From assembly GCF_012910705.2 (NCBI RefSeq), contig NZ_WTVG02000039.1, positions 558,001-622,000 of the forward strand: DNA of 64,000 bases. Direction: 5' to 3'. Positions 26,738 to 34,731 of this stretch are shown piece after piece. Position numbers and translations under genes: made by a program. The DNA is from Aromatoleum anaerobium (GTDB taxonomy: Bacteria > Pseudomonadota > Gammaproteobacteria > Burkholderiales > Rhodocyclaceae). The notes below the pieces were generated by a model that did no database searches, had not been told where the DNA came from, and saw only the letters and a list, made by a program, of their open reading frames with translations. How positions within the stretch are numbered: position 1 is the stretch's first letter; every line of letters begins with the position of its first letter.

Positions 26738-28165
26738 ATGGCTGATCCGGTGATGGCCGCCGCCTCCGCAGCCCCGCTCGCCGGTTTCCGCGTTGGACTC
26801 GACGGCCGCGGCGTCGCCAGCGATTACGCGCGGGTGTTGCTCGCCTCACTCGGCGCAGACGCTTCACCGCGGCGCCACGGCATGCCCGACGAGCATCCGG
26901 CACTCGCGTGGTGCCGCAGCGGCCTGATGGCGCTGACCGGCCAGCGTGACGGTGCACCGCAGATGTGTCCGCTGCCGCTGGCGTCCTGCGCCGACGGCGT
27001 CGTCACCGCGCTCGCGGGGATCGGTGACGGCATCGCTGCCGGTGCGGGAAGCGGCTCGCGGCTGCTCGGCGTGCGCGCGAATATCGCCGGTCTGCGGCGC
27101 AACGGCGCGATTTCTCCCGGTGGCAGCTGCCGCCTGCTGCCCACTGCCGACCGCCTGCTCGCAGTCAATCTCGCGCGCGACGACGACTGGCGCTCAGTGC
27201 CGGCCTGGCTGGAAACGGAGCGGCAAGCGGACTGGGCGCTCGTCGAAGAACGGGTCGCCGGCGCACCGAGTGCGGCGCTGCTGGAACGCGCGCGCCTGCT
27301 CGGCCTCGCGGTCGCCGCGGCGAACCCGCCGGAGCACAGCGCGGCCCCCTGGTATCACATCACCGCGACCGGCACGCCGCGCCCTCCCCGCCCCCGTCAC
27401 CTTCGCGGGGACGTGCCGCTCGTCGTCGATCTCTCGTCACTGTGGGCCGGACCGCTGTGCGGACAGTTGCTGCACCGGCTCGGCGCGCGCGTTGTCAAGG
27501 TCGAATCGGAACGCCGGCTCGATGGCGCACGCTCGGGACCGGCGGCGTTCTACGATCTGCTGAATGCCGGCAAAGCAAGCGTCCGCCTCGACTTCACGAG
27601 CATTCGCGGGCGCGAGCGCCTGCGCTGCCTGATCGAACGCGCCGATATCGTCATCGAGGCGTCGCGGCCGCGCGCGCTGCGCCAGATGGGCATCGACGCC
27701 GAGAACATCATGCGCACACGGCCCGGACTCACGTGGATCAGCATCACCGGCCACGGCCGCGAGGAACCCCAGGCGGGCTGGATCGCATTCGGCGACGATG
27801 CCGGCGTCGGCGCGGGCCTGTCCGCCCTGATGCGCGACGTGACCGGCGAGCGGCTGATCTGCGGCGATGCGATCGGCGATCCGCTGACCGGCCTGCATGC
27901 GGCGCTGGCCGCGTGGAGCAGTTACCGCAGCGGCGGCGGCCGGCTCCTTGCGCTGTCGCTCGACGAGGTCCTGAAACATTGCGTCCGCTTCGCACTGCCG
28001 GATTCGGCCGACGCGCTGTGCGATCGTCACGACCGCTGGCACCGGCTCGCACTGGAAAGCGGCGCCGCCAAGCTCGCCCCGCCAAAGGTGCGCGCGCGCG
28101 CCAAGGCCCGGCCTTCCGGCGCCGACACCGAAACGGTATTCGCCAGACTCGGCCACCGATGCTGA
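26738..28165 (+). CDS. Divergent CaiB/BaiF-like protein with degenerate N-terminal half and lost catalytic Asp
   Basis: This is a 475-residue protein. The C-terminal half, from about residue 225 (PLVVDLSSLWAGPLCGQLLHRLGARVVKVE), is clearly CoA-transferase family III. The N-terminal 210 residues look like a worn copy of the same fold (LAGFRVGLDGRGVASDYARVLLASLGA). Where active members have Asp (GQYLDASL in the copy at 4430), this protein reads GRLLALSL, so the nucleophile is replaced by Ala. It may be a non-catalytic partner, a CoA-binding protein or a racemase-like variant. It overlaps the amidohydrolase start by 7 bp. Confidence 0.75.
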   Translation: MADPVMAAASAAPLAGFRVGLDGRGVASDYARVLLASLGADASPRRHGMPDEHPALAWCRSGLMALTGQRDGAPQMCPLPLASCADGVVTALAGIGDGIAAGAGSGSRLLGVRANIAGLRRNGAISPGGSCRLLPTADRLLAVNLARDDDWRSVPAWLETERQADWALVEERVAGAPSAALLERARLLGLAVAAANPPEHSAAPWYHITATGTPRPPRPRHLRGDVPLVVDLSSLWAGPLCGQLLHRLGARVVKVESERRLDGARSGPAAFYDLLNAGKASVRLDFTSIRGRERLRCLIERADIVIEASRPRALRQMGIDAENIMRTRPGLTWISITGHGREEPQAGWIAFGDDAGVGAGLSALMRDVTGERLICGDAIGDPLTGLHAALAAWSSYRSGGGRLLALSLDEVLKHCVRFALPDSADALCDRHDRWHRLALESGAAKLAPPKVRARAKARPSGADTETVFARLGHRC

Positions 28166-29568
28166 TCCGCGACGCCGAACTTCCGTCGGGTGCGCGAGCC
28201 GATGTGCGGATCGCCGGCTCAAGGATCGCGGAAGTCGGCGCACGCCTCGCCCCGCTGCCCGGCGCAGCAGTGCTCGACGCCGGAGGCCGTGCGCTATCTG
28301 TCGGCCTGCACGACCACCATTTTCATCTGATGGCGTACACCGCGGCACTCGAATCGGTCCCCTGCGGGCCGCCACAGGTCGATTCCGCGGCGGCGCTCGC
28401 ACAAGCGCTGCGGGACGCGGAGCGTCGCCGCATGTCTCCGGGCGATGGCGGCTGGCTGCGCGGCATCGGCTATCACGAATCGGCCGCCGGCGACATCGAC
28501 CGCGACTGGCTCGACCGCATAGCGCCGGACCTGCCGCTCAGAATCCAGCACCGCAGCGGGCGGATGTGGATCTTCAATTCCTGCGGTTTGCGCAAGCTCG
28601 GCGTGACGGAAGCGAGCGACCACGATCCGCTGGAACGCATCGCCGGCCGAATGACGGGAAGATTGTATGACAGCGACGAATGGCTACGGGTGCGGCTGAC
28701 CGGCGACATGCCGTCGCTCGCCCGCGCCAGCGCCAAACTCGCGCGCTTCGGCGTGACCGGCCTCACCGACGCCGGCCTGCGCAACGGCCTGCGCGAATTC
28801 CACCACTTCGTCGGTGAACGCGAACGCGGAAAGCTGTCGCAGGACGTGCTGATGATGGGCGGGCCGGAACTCGATACGGCGCCGGACGTCGCTGGCATCC
28901 GGCGCGGCCCGACAAAGCTTTATCTGCGCGAATCCACCCTGCCTGCCTTCGACGCCTTCTGCAATGAAATCCAGCGCAGCCGGCAAGCGGGCCGGGCGGT
29001 GGCGATCCATTGCGTCACGCTCGCGGAGCTGGTGTTCGCAACGGCGGCGCTGCAGCATTGCGGTATCCATGCCGGCGACCGCATCGAGCATGCGTCGGTC
29101 GCCCCGCCGGACGCGCTCGAGCTGCTCGCCGCGCAGGGCTTGACCGTCGTCACGCAACCGAACTTCGTTTTTGAGCGCGGCGACGCGTATCTCGCCGAAG
29201 TCGCCGGAGAAGACCGGCCCTGGCTCTACCGCGGGCGCGCTTTCATCGATGCGGGCATCGCGCTGGGCGCCGGCACCGACGCGCCGTATGGCGACGCGAA
29301 TCCGTGGGCCGCGATGGCTGCCGCCGTGAATCGCCGCACGTGCGGCGGTCGCGCGCTGGGGCCCGACGAGGCACTGTCGCCGGACGAGGCCCTGGCGCTG
29401 TTTTCGACCGATCCGCTGGCTCCCGGCGGGGTGTCGCGCCGCATCACGGCCGGTGCCGCAGCCGACCTGTGCCTGCTGGACCGGAACTGGAAACAGGCTT
29501 ACGAGGAACTTGCCACGGTGCGCGTCGATGTGACGATCAAGGATGGCAGGCTGATCTGGCAGCGTTAA
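28159..29568 (+). CDS. Amidohydrolase family protein (YtcJ-like)
   Basis: The 469-residue metal-dependent hydrolase has its N-terminal metal motif HDHHFHL near residue 54, further histidines in VAIHCVTLAEL and DRIEHASV, and a late aspartate in GAGTDAPYGD. The layout matches the amidohydrolase_3/YtcJ group, whose substrates are mostly unknown (amides, lactams, enol esters). ATG 28159 overlaps the previous stop, showing translational coupling with the CaiB-like protein. Its stop codon overlaps by two bases the stop of the convergent crotonase gene. It may open a lactone or cyclic ketone-derived ring, but this is speculative. Confidence 0.87.
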   Translation: MLIRDAELPSGARADVRIAGSRIAEVGARLAPLPGAAVLDAGGRALSVGLHDHHFHLMAYTAALESVPCGPPQVDSAAALAQALRDAERRRMSPGDGGWLRGIGYHESAAGDIDRDWLDRIAPDLPLRIQHRSGRMWIFNSCGLRKLGVTEASDHDPLERIAGRMTGRLYDSDEWLRVRLTGDMPSLARASAKLARFGVTGLTDAGLRNGLREFHHFVGERERGKLSQDVLMMGGPELDTAPDVAGIRRGPTKLYLRESTLPAFDAFCNEIQRSRQAGRAVAIHCVTLAELVFATAALQHCGIHAGDRIEHASVAPPDALELLAAQGLTVVTQPNFVFERGDAYLAEVAGEDRPWLYRGRAFIDAGIALGAGTDAPYGDANPWAAMAAAVNRRTCGGRALGPDEALSPDEALALFSTDPLAPGGVSRRITAGAAADLCLLDRNWKQAYEELATVRVDVTIKDGRLIWQR

Positions 29569-30575
29569 TCGACGATCTCATCGACAAGCCCCCATTCAAG
29601 CGCAGTCGCCGCATTGATTCGGCGCGCCGACAGCGCGAGATACGCCGTGCGTTGTCGGCCGATGCGCTGCGGCAGACTGACGCAGCCACCGGCGCCGGGG
29701 ATCAGGCCAAAGCGGATTTCAGGCAACTGGAGGAACGCGTTGCGCGCCGCCGTGATCCGCACGGCAAAGGCCGGCAGTTCGATGCCGGCGCCGATACAGG
29801 CGCTATGCAGATGGAACGCCACGCGGTCTGCGCAACGAATCAGCACCGCGGCCGGCAAACGCAGGCTGCGTACCGCGTGCGCACTTGCCGGGTCGGGCGC
29901 GGTGCCGAATTCGCGTAGTTCGCCGCCGGAGCTGAAACAGGCGCCGACGCCGGAAACTCTCGCGCCGCGGATCGTTTCGTCGGCGACGACGAGTTGCAGG
30001 GCTTCGACGAGCGCGTCACGCATCTCGACTGACATCGGATTGCGGTTGCGCGGGCGGTTAAGTCTGATGTCCAAGTGCTCGCCAGCGCGCGCGATCAGCA
30101 CCGGCGGGCCGTCCTCGGCGGCGACTCCGTGCGGGGCCGGCGGGTTAGCGCGCGACCATGCGGCAAACTCGGGCCCGCCCTGCAGCGTTGAGTACGCGAG
30201 GGATTCGACGACCAGCGCCTGCGCGAGCGGCATGCCGGCGGTGACCCGCAGCACTTGTACCAGCGTCATCGCGGCGAGCGGTGCGCGCCTGATGTTCGCG
30301 GCGATGGCGTCGAGCTCGGCAAAACTGTCGAGCACGAGATCACAGGCTGTGAGCACCGCCGGATCGCTCCCTTCACCGGCGATGCCGATCACCGGACAGG
30401 GCTGGGTGCGCAGCCAGGCGGCGAGTTTGTCCGCGTCCGCCTGATCGCCGCTGACGGCTTGCACGACGAGATACGGATGCGTGTCGAACGGCGACGCGGC
30501 TGTCCCACCGGCCGAGGCGAACATCAGCTCGCGCAACCGGTCGAGGTTCAGCACCGGGACGTCGCCGGAGCCCAT
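29565..30575 (-). CDS. Crotonase-like protein with extra N-terminal half and one catalytic Glu missing
   Basis: In this 336-residue protein, residues from about 155 form a crotonase domain with oxyanion-hole block SACIGAGIELPAFA and the first catalytic glutamate in LPEIRFGLIPGAGG. The second glutamate position (AMELLLTG in the copy at 1-630) reads AYLALSARR, so it is lost. The first 150 residues resemble a degenerate crotonase half (CPVIGIAGEGSDP). One remaining glutamate is compatible with isomerase, hydrolase or lyase chemistry. It is the last gene of the leftward acyl-CoA-dehydrogenase/oxidoreductase operon, 3 bp after the F420-type oxidoreductase gene. Confidence 0.8.
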   Translation of the reverse strand: MGSGDVPVLNLDRLRELMFASAGGTAASPFDTHPYLVVQAVSGDQADADKLAAWLRTQPCPVIGIAGEGSDPAVLTACDLVLDSFAELDAIAANIRRAPLAAMTLVQVLRVTAGMPLAQALVVESLAYSTLQGGPEFAAWSRANPPAPHGVAAEDGPPVLIARAGEHLDIRLNRPRNRNPMSVEMRDALVEALQLVVADETIRGARVSGVGACFSSGGELREFGTAPDPASAHAVRSLRLPAAVLIRCADRVAFHLHSACIGAGIELPAFAVRITAARNAFLQLPEIRFGLIPGAGGCVSLPQRIGRQRTAYLALSARRINAATALEWGLVDEIVD

Positions 30576-30578
30576 CGC

Positions 30579-31448
30579 TCAACTCATCTTTGCGATGACC
30601 TCGTCGCCGAAGCGGCGGATCGCGTCGAGTTGCGCTGTCAGGTTGGCCGGGTCGCCCTTGATGTCCCACGGCACGACGCCCGCGTGTGTGACACCGACTT
30701 CGGCGAGACGATGGAAGTCGTCGATCTTGTGCGCGCTAAAGTCGATGCCGTGGATCTCGAAGTCGCGATCCCTCGTGCCGAATTCGGCGCGATAGCCATT
30801 GAGTTCGGCGATCAGGCCCTTCAGCGTCGGCACGTCGGTATTCGCGGATACCCAACCGTCGCCGACCCGCGCAGCACGCCGCAGCGCCGGCTTGCTGTGG
30901 CCGCCGATGAAAATCGGCACCGGCTGCTCCGGCACCGGGCGCATGCGCAGCGGACCGAAATCATAATGCTTGCCATGGTGCTCGAAGAACTCCTCGCCCA
31001 TCACGCCGCGGAGGATCGCGATGCATTCGTCCATCAGCTCGCCGCGCTTGTCGAAATCGACGCCGTTGTAGAGGAAGTCCTCCTTCCACGGGCTCAGGCC
31101 GGCGCCGAGCGCGACACGGCCGTTCGACATCACCGCGAGCGAGGTCAGCAGCTTGGCGAGGATCAATGGCTGGCGCACCGGCACCTTGAGCACGCCGGGG
31201 TAGAACTTGATGCGGCTGGTCAGCGCGGCCATCGTCGACATCGCGACGAAGGGCTCGATGAAGGCCGAATGTTCAAGGTATTGCCGGATCGCGCTGGTCT
31301 CGGCATACGGGTAATCCGATTCGGTGAGCTGCGGAAAAAACAGGCTGTCGGGCATCGACAGCCAAGTCCAGCCGGCCGCCTCCGCCGCCTGTGCGATCGC
31401 CGGATAGTTGCGGAAGTTGCTGAAGCCGAGTTGCAGAACGAAGCGCAT
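30579..31448 (-). CDS. Luciferase-like (LLM-class) oxidoreductase, probably F420-dependent
   Basis: The 289-residue TIM-barrel protein of the bacterial-luciferase superfamily contains GWTWLSMPDSLFFPQ, the mid-barrel block SNGRVALGAGLSPWKEDF and PVPIFIGGHSKPALRRAA. These are typical of the F420-dependent LLM group (TIGR03619-like) of Actinobacteria. An FMN-dependent enzyme cannot be excluded, but F420 biosynthesis genes begin 2.6 kb away on the opposite strand. The start at 31448 has CAGGGGA just upstream. It is cotranscribed with two acyl-CoA dehydrogenases and a crotonase, which points to hydride transfer to or from a pathway acyl-CoA or ketone. Confidence 0.85.
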   Translation of the reverse strand: MRFVLQLGFSNFRNYPAIAQAAEAAGWTWLSMPDSLFFPQLTESDYPYAETSAIRQYLEHSAFIEPFVAMSTMAALTSRIKFYPGVLKVPVRQPLILAKLLTSLAVMSNGRVALGAGLSPWKEDFLYNGVDFDKRGELMDECIAILRGVMGEEFFEHHGKHYDFGPLRMRPVPEQPVPIFIGGHSKPALRRAARVGDGWVSANTDVPTLKGLIAELNGYRAEFGTRDRDFEIHGIDFSAHKIDDFHRLAEVGVTHAGVVPWDIKGDPANLTAQLDAIRRFGDEVIAKMS

Positions 31449-31471
31449 GAAAGTCCCCTGTTTGCGATGCG

Positions 31472-32626
31472 TCAGCGCGGCATCGCCAGCGCGCGCTCGG
31501 CGATGATGTTGAGCTGGATTTCGTTGGTGCCCGCGTAGATCGTGTCGGCGCGCGAGAAAAAGAACACTTGCTGCAGACGCCGCACCGCGTCGTCGTCGGA
31601 GCACACGTCGGCGCCGGTGCCGAGCACGTCCATCGCGAGCTGGCCGAGGTCACGGTGCCAGTTCGACCAGGCGTACTTGTAGATCAGCGATTCGGGCCGC
31701 ACGCTGCCGATGTCGCCGGCGAGCATGCGCAGCGCGTTGTGGCGCAGCGCGCGCAGGCCGATCCATGCGTCGGCGATACGTTCGCGGATCGCCGCGTCGC
31801 GGAAGGCGCCAGTCGCCAGCGCCGCATCGACGACAAGTTGCATCTCATGCACGAAATGCATCTGCTGGCCCAGCGTCGAGGCACCCCGCTCGAAACCGAG
31901 CAGCGCCATTGCCACGCGCCAGCCCTCACCCGGCTTGCCAACGACGCAGCCGGCGTCGGTCTCAGCGCCGTCGAAGAACACTGCGTTGAATTCCGATTCG
32001 CCCGTCATCTGGCGGATGGGCTGGATCTCGACACCCGGCTGGTCCAGCGGCATCAGCAGGAAAGTCAGGCCGTCGCGCCCGACCGAGCCCGGCGTGCTGC
32101 GCGCGATGACGAAAATCCAGTCGGATTCGTGCGCGAGCGAGGTCCACACTTTTTGCCCCTGCGCGCGCCACACGTCGCCGTCCTGCCAGCAGCGCGTCGT
32201 GATCGCCGCGAGGTCGGAGCCTGCCCCCGGTTCCGAATAGCCTTGGCACCAGAACTCGCGCCCCTCGCGAATACCGGGCAGGAAGCGGCGTTGCTGCTCC
32301 GGCGTGCCCAGTGATATCAGCGTCGGCGCGAGCAGAGTTTCGCCGATGTGGCCCATGCGACCGGGACCGCCGGCGCGCACGTATTCTTCGTGGAAGGCGA
32401 GTTGCAGATCCAGCGGCAGTCCGCGCCCGCCGTGTTCCTGCGGCCAGGAGAGGCCGACCCAGCCACCGTCGGCAAGTTTGCGTTCCCAGGCCTTGCGCAG
32501 CGCGGGAAAGGCTTCCTCATCACCGGGGCCGCCACGGTGGCGCAGGCAGGCGAACTCGCCCTTCAGCTCGCGCGCGAGCCAGCCGGCCACTTCCGCGCGA
32601 AAATGCGTTTCGGTCATCGAATCCAT
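31472..32626 (-). CDS. Acyl-CoA dehydrogenase, subunit 1 of a probable heteromer
   Basis: The 384-residue protein contains the FAD/substrate block WCQGYSEPGAGSDLA and the C-terminal TIYAGTNEIQLNII. At the position of the medium-chain enzyme base Glu376 it has Ala (YAGT), so the base must come from elsewhere. It lies 81 bp after a second, very different acyl-CoA dehydrogenase gene. Such adjacent pairs form alpha2-beta2 complexes in actinobacterial steroid degradation (ChsE4-ChsE5 type) that act on bulky substrates. Start 32626 is chosen because GGGAG precedes it; an upstream start would run into the GC-rich hairpin element. Confidence 0.9.
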   Translation of the reverse strand: MDSMTETHFRAEVAGWLARELKGEFACLRHRGGPGDEEAFPALRKAWERKLADGGWVGLSWPQEHGGRGLPLDLQLAFHEEYVRAGGPGRMGHIGETLLAPTLISLGTPEQQRRFLPGIREGREFWCQGYSEPGAGSDLAAITTRCWQDGDVWRAQGQKVWTSLAHESDWIFVIARSTPGSVGRDGLTFLLMPLDQPGVEIQPIRQMTGESEFNAVFFDGAETDAGCVVGKPGEGWRVAMALLGFERGASTLGQQMHFVHEMQLVVDAALATGAFRDAAIRERIADAWIGLRALRHNALRMLAGDIGSVRPESLIYKYAWSNWHRDLGQLAMDVLGTGADVCSDDDAVRRLQQVFFFSRADTIYAGTNEIQLNIIAERALAMPR

Positions 32627-32650
32627 GGTCTCCCGCCGGGCCGTCCCAAG

Positions 32651-32674
32651 GGGGGCCTGCGCCCCCTCGGGGGC
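32651..32674. repeat. Short GC-rich element with two competing hairpins
   Basis: GGGGGC (32651-32656) can pair with GCCCCC (32661-32666), and the same GCCCCC can pair with GGGGGC (32669-32674). The element lies between the two acyl-CoA dehydrogenase genes. A closely similar core, CGCCCCTCGGGGGC, occurs at 45827-45840 between the old-yellow-enzyme and MFS genes. Confidence 0.45.
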
Positions 32675-32707
32675 AGCGAACACAGTGAGCGTGGGGGTTG
32701 TTTCATT

Positions 32708-33826
32708 TCAGGCGAAATCCAGAAGATGGGTGGCGACGCGCTCACGCCAGTGGCTCGCGGCACCAAACCACTGGCTGCCCCATTGCGCGCGTTTGAAATG
32801 TAATTGGGGGTCGTATTCCCAGGTGAAGCCGACGCCGCCGTGCAGTTGCACTGCCTCCTGCGCGCAGAAGCGGTAGGCCTCGGCGGCGAGTACACGAGCG
32901 ACGGCGACTTCGCGCGCCAGCGCATCGGCGTCCTGCAGGCTGGCGACGGTTGCGGCGACGCCGCGCACCGCCGAACGCGCCGTTTCGATGCGCACCATCA
33001 TTTCGGCGCAGCGGTGCTTGATCGCCTGGAAACTCGCGACCGGTTTGCCGAACTGCACGCGCTCCTTTGTATACGCGACGGTCATTTCGAGGCACGCGGC
33101 CGCGCCGCCGACCTGCTCGGCCGCGAGTTGCAGCGCCGCGAGCGCAACCGTGCGAGTCATTCCTGCATCGATCGCCCCGGGCACGTCGATGCGTGCGTCG
33201 TCGGGCAGGCGGACATCGCGGAACGTCCATGCGGCTTGCGGTCGGGTCAGATCCCAGACGTCGAGCGGCGTACGTTCGAGTCCTACGACATCAGCCGGTA
33301 CGTGGAACAGGCCAACACCCCCGCCCTCCAGCCTCGCGGCGACGAAAGCCATCGCGGCGGAACCATCGTCGAGCACCTGCGCGGCCTCGCCCGTCATCCG
33401 CCAGCCGTCGCCATCGCGCCGGCAGTCGACGGTCAGCGTGTCCGGCGCCCACACGAGGCCGGGCGCAAGGATCAGCGTCGCGGTCGCCTCGCCGCTTGCG
33501 AGCGACGGCAACCAGCGCGCCTGCGCCGACGCGTCGGCGGCTTCGATCAGCGCGGTCTGCGCAAGCACGACGCTGGCGAAGAACGGCGAGCGGATCAGCC
33601 GGCGCCCCATTTCTTCCATCAGCAACGCGAGTTCCACCGCGCCCATGCCGAGCCCGTCGAACGCCTCGGGCACCTGGACCGCAGCCCAGCCCAGCTCGGC
33701 GATGCGGCGCCACAGCGCGGCGTCGTCCTCCCGCGGCTTGCGGGCATTGGCGAACTCGGCGAGAAACGCGGCGGCAGTGTCCTGCAGCGCGAGTTGCTCA
33801 TCGGAAAGCAGCAGCACGTTTTCCAT
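32708..33826 (-). CDS. Acyl-CoA dehydrogenase, subunit 2 of a probable heteromer
   Basis: The 372-residue protein starts at 33826 (MENVLLLSDEQ), with GGGA about 7 bases upstream. It shows the acyl-CoA dehydrogenase C-domain block YTKERVQFGKPVASFQAIKH and the helix QEAVQLHGGVGFTWEYD. It lacks the terminal YxGT block of its neighbour. The N-terminal domain is divergent. Two complementary, degenerate subunits fit the alpha2-beta2 architecture known from cholesterol side-chain enzymes. It is the first gene of the operon with the second dehydrogenase, the F420-type oxidoreductase and the crotonase, and has a 19-bp motif copy 66 bp upstream. Confidence 0.9.
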   Translation of the reverse strand: MENVLLLSDEQLALQDTAAAFLAEFANARKPREDDAALWRRIAELGWAAVQVPEAFDGLGMGAVELALLMEEMGRRLIRSPFFASVVLAQTALIEAADASAQARWLPSLASGEATATLILAPGLVWAPDTLTVDCRRDGDGWRMTGEAAQVLDDGSAAMAFVAARLEGGGVGLFHVPADVVGLERTPLDVWDLTRPQAAWTFRDVRLPDDARIDVPGAIDAGMTRTVALAALQLAAEQVGGAAACLEMTVAYTKERVQFGKPVASFQAIKHRCAEMMVRIETARSAVRGVAATVASLQDADALAREVAVARVLAAEAYRFCAQEAVQLHGGVGFTWEYDPQLHFKRAQWGSQWFGAASHWRERVATHLLDFA

Positions 33827-33892
33827 TGGCAGTCCCGTGATTCCCCGTGGGATTTTGGTCAGGCCCATTCTGACAACCGGGCAACTGCCTCA

Positions 33893-33911
33893 CATCATCC
33901 AATGGGACTAA
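33893..33911 (-). promoter_or_regulatory. Putative operator, 19-bp motif copy C (acyl-CoA dehydrogenase operon)
   Basis: Read on the minus strand this is TTAGTCCCATTGGATGATG, 17 of 19 matches to the consensus. It ends 66 bp before the start codon at 33826 in the same orientation relative to the gene as the other copies. Confidence 0.6.
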
Positions 33912-34019
33912 GACCGCCCCTGCCCAACCTGCCAGGCAGCCCGTGGCCAGAAATGCACCCCTCCCCGCGGCACCGATAGTACAAAAGAACGATGTGCGGC
34001 CGGATCGGCGCTGATAGCT

Positions 34020-34045
34020 TTTGCCCCACATCGAACAGGGGCAAA
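34020..34045 (+). promoter_or_regulatory. Hairpin covering the ribosome site of the F420:NADP reductase gene
   Basis: TTTGCCCC (34020-34027) pairs perfectly with GGGGCAAA (34038-34045) over a 10-base loop, and the ATG follows at 34050. The only plausible Shine-Dalgarno bases (AGGGG) lie in the right arm, so folding would hide them. A translational control role is inference. Confidence 0.45.
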
Positions 34046-34049
34046 GAGC

Positions 34050-34727
34050 ATGACGATAGAGGCAGGGAAAGTGATTGGTGTCGTCGGTGGCACCGGCCAT
34101 CTCGGCGCGGCGCTGGCGCGGCGCTGGGCGAAGGCCGGCTACGGGATCGTCATCGGGTCGCGCGATGCGGACAAGGCCCGCGTCGCGGCCGACGCGCTCG
34201 GCGCCGAACAGGGGCGGAGCATCGCGTCCGGCACAAACAAGGCTGCCGCGGAACGGGCTGACATCGTCGTCGTGACCGTTCCCTTCGCGTCGCAGGCAGC
34301 GGTGCTCGACGAGATCCGCCCCGTCGTCGCCGGCAAGATCGTTGTCGACACCACGGTACCGCTGGTGCCGCCGAAGGTGATGCGCGTGCAGCTGCCGGCC
34401 GAAGGCTGCGCTGCGGCGCGTGCGCAGGCGCTGCTCGGAGCCGACGTGCGCGTCGTGTCGGCCTTCCACAACGTCGCCGCGCACAAGCTCGCGACCGACG
34501 AGCTCGTCGAATGCGACGTGCTGGTGTTCGGCGACGACAAGGCTGCACGCGCCGAAGTCGTCGCATTGGCCGACGCCGCCGGTCTGCGCGGCCTGCATGC
34601 CGGTGCGCTGGCGAACTCAGCCGCGGCCGAGGCGCTGACCTCGATCCTGATCTTCATGAACCGCAACTACGCGGTCGACGGTGCCGGCATCCGCATCACC
34701 GGCGAACTCAACGCAATCGCGGACTAG
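34050..34727 (+). CDS. npdG: F420H2:NADP+ oxidoreductase (NADPH-dependent F420 reductase)
   Basis: This 225-residue Fno/NpdG-family protein reversibly transfers hydride between NADPH and coenzyme F420. The N-terminal Rossmann motif VIGVVGGTGHLGAALARRWA and the NADP-phosphate-binding IGSRDADKAR are clear. The F420-side block VVSAFHNVAAHKL and the C-terminal NAVDGAGIRITG-like segment (here YAVDGAGIRITG) match the family. It is the first gene of the F420 cluster, with cofE starting 4 bp after its stop. It would supply F420H2 to the F420-dependent reductases at 9216 and 30579. Confidence 0.95.
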   Translation: MTIEAGKVIGVVGGTGHLGAALARRWAKAGYGIVIGSRDADKARVAADALGAEQGRSIASGTNKAAAERADIVVVTVPFASQAAVLDEIRPVVAGKIVVDTTVPLVPPKVMRVQLPAEGCAAARAQALLGADVRVVSAFHNVAAHKLATDELVECDVLVFGDDKAARAEVVALADAAGLRGLHAGALANSAAAEALTSILIFMNRNYAVDGAGIRITGELNAIAD

Positions 34728-34731
34728 CGAC

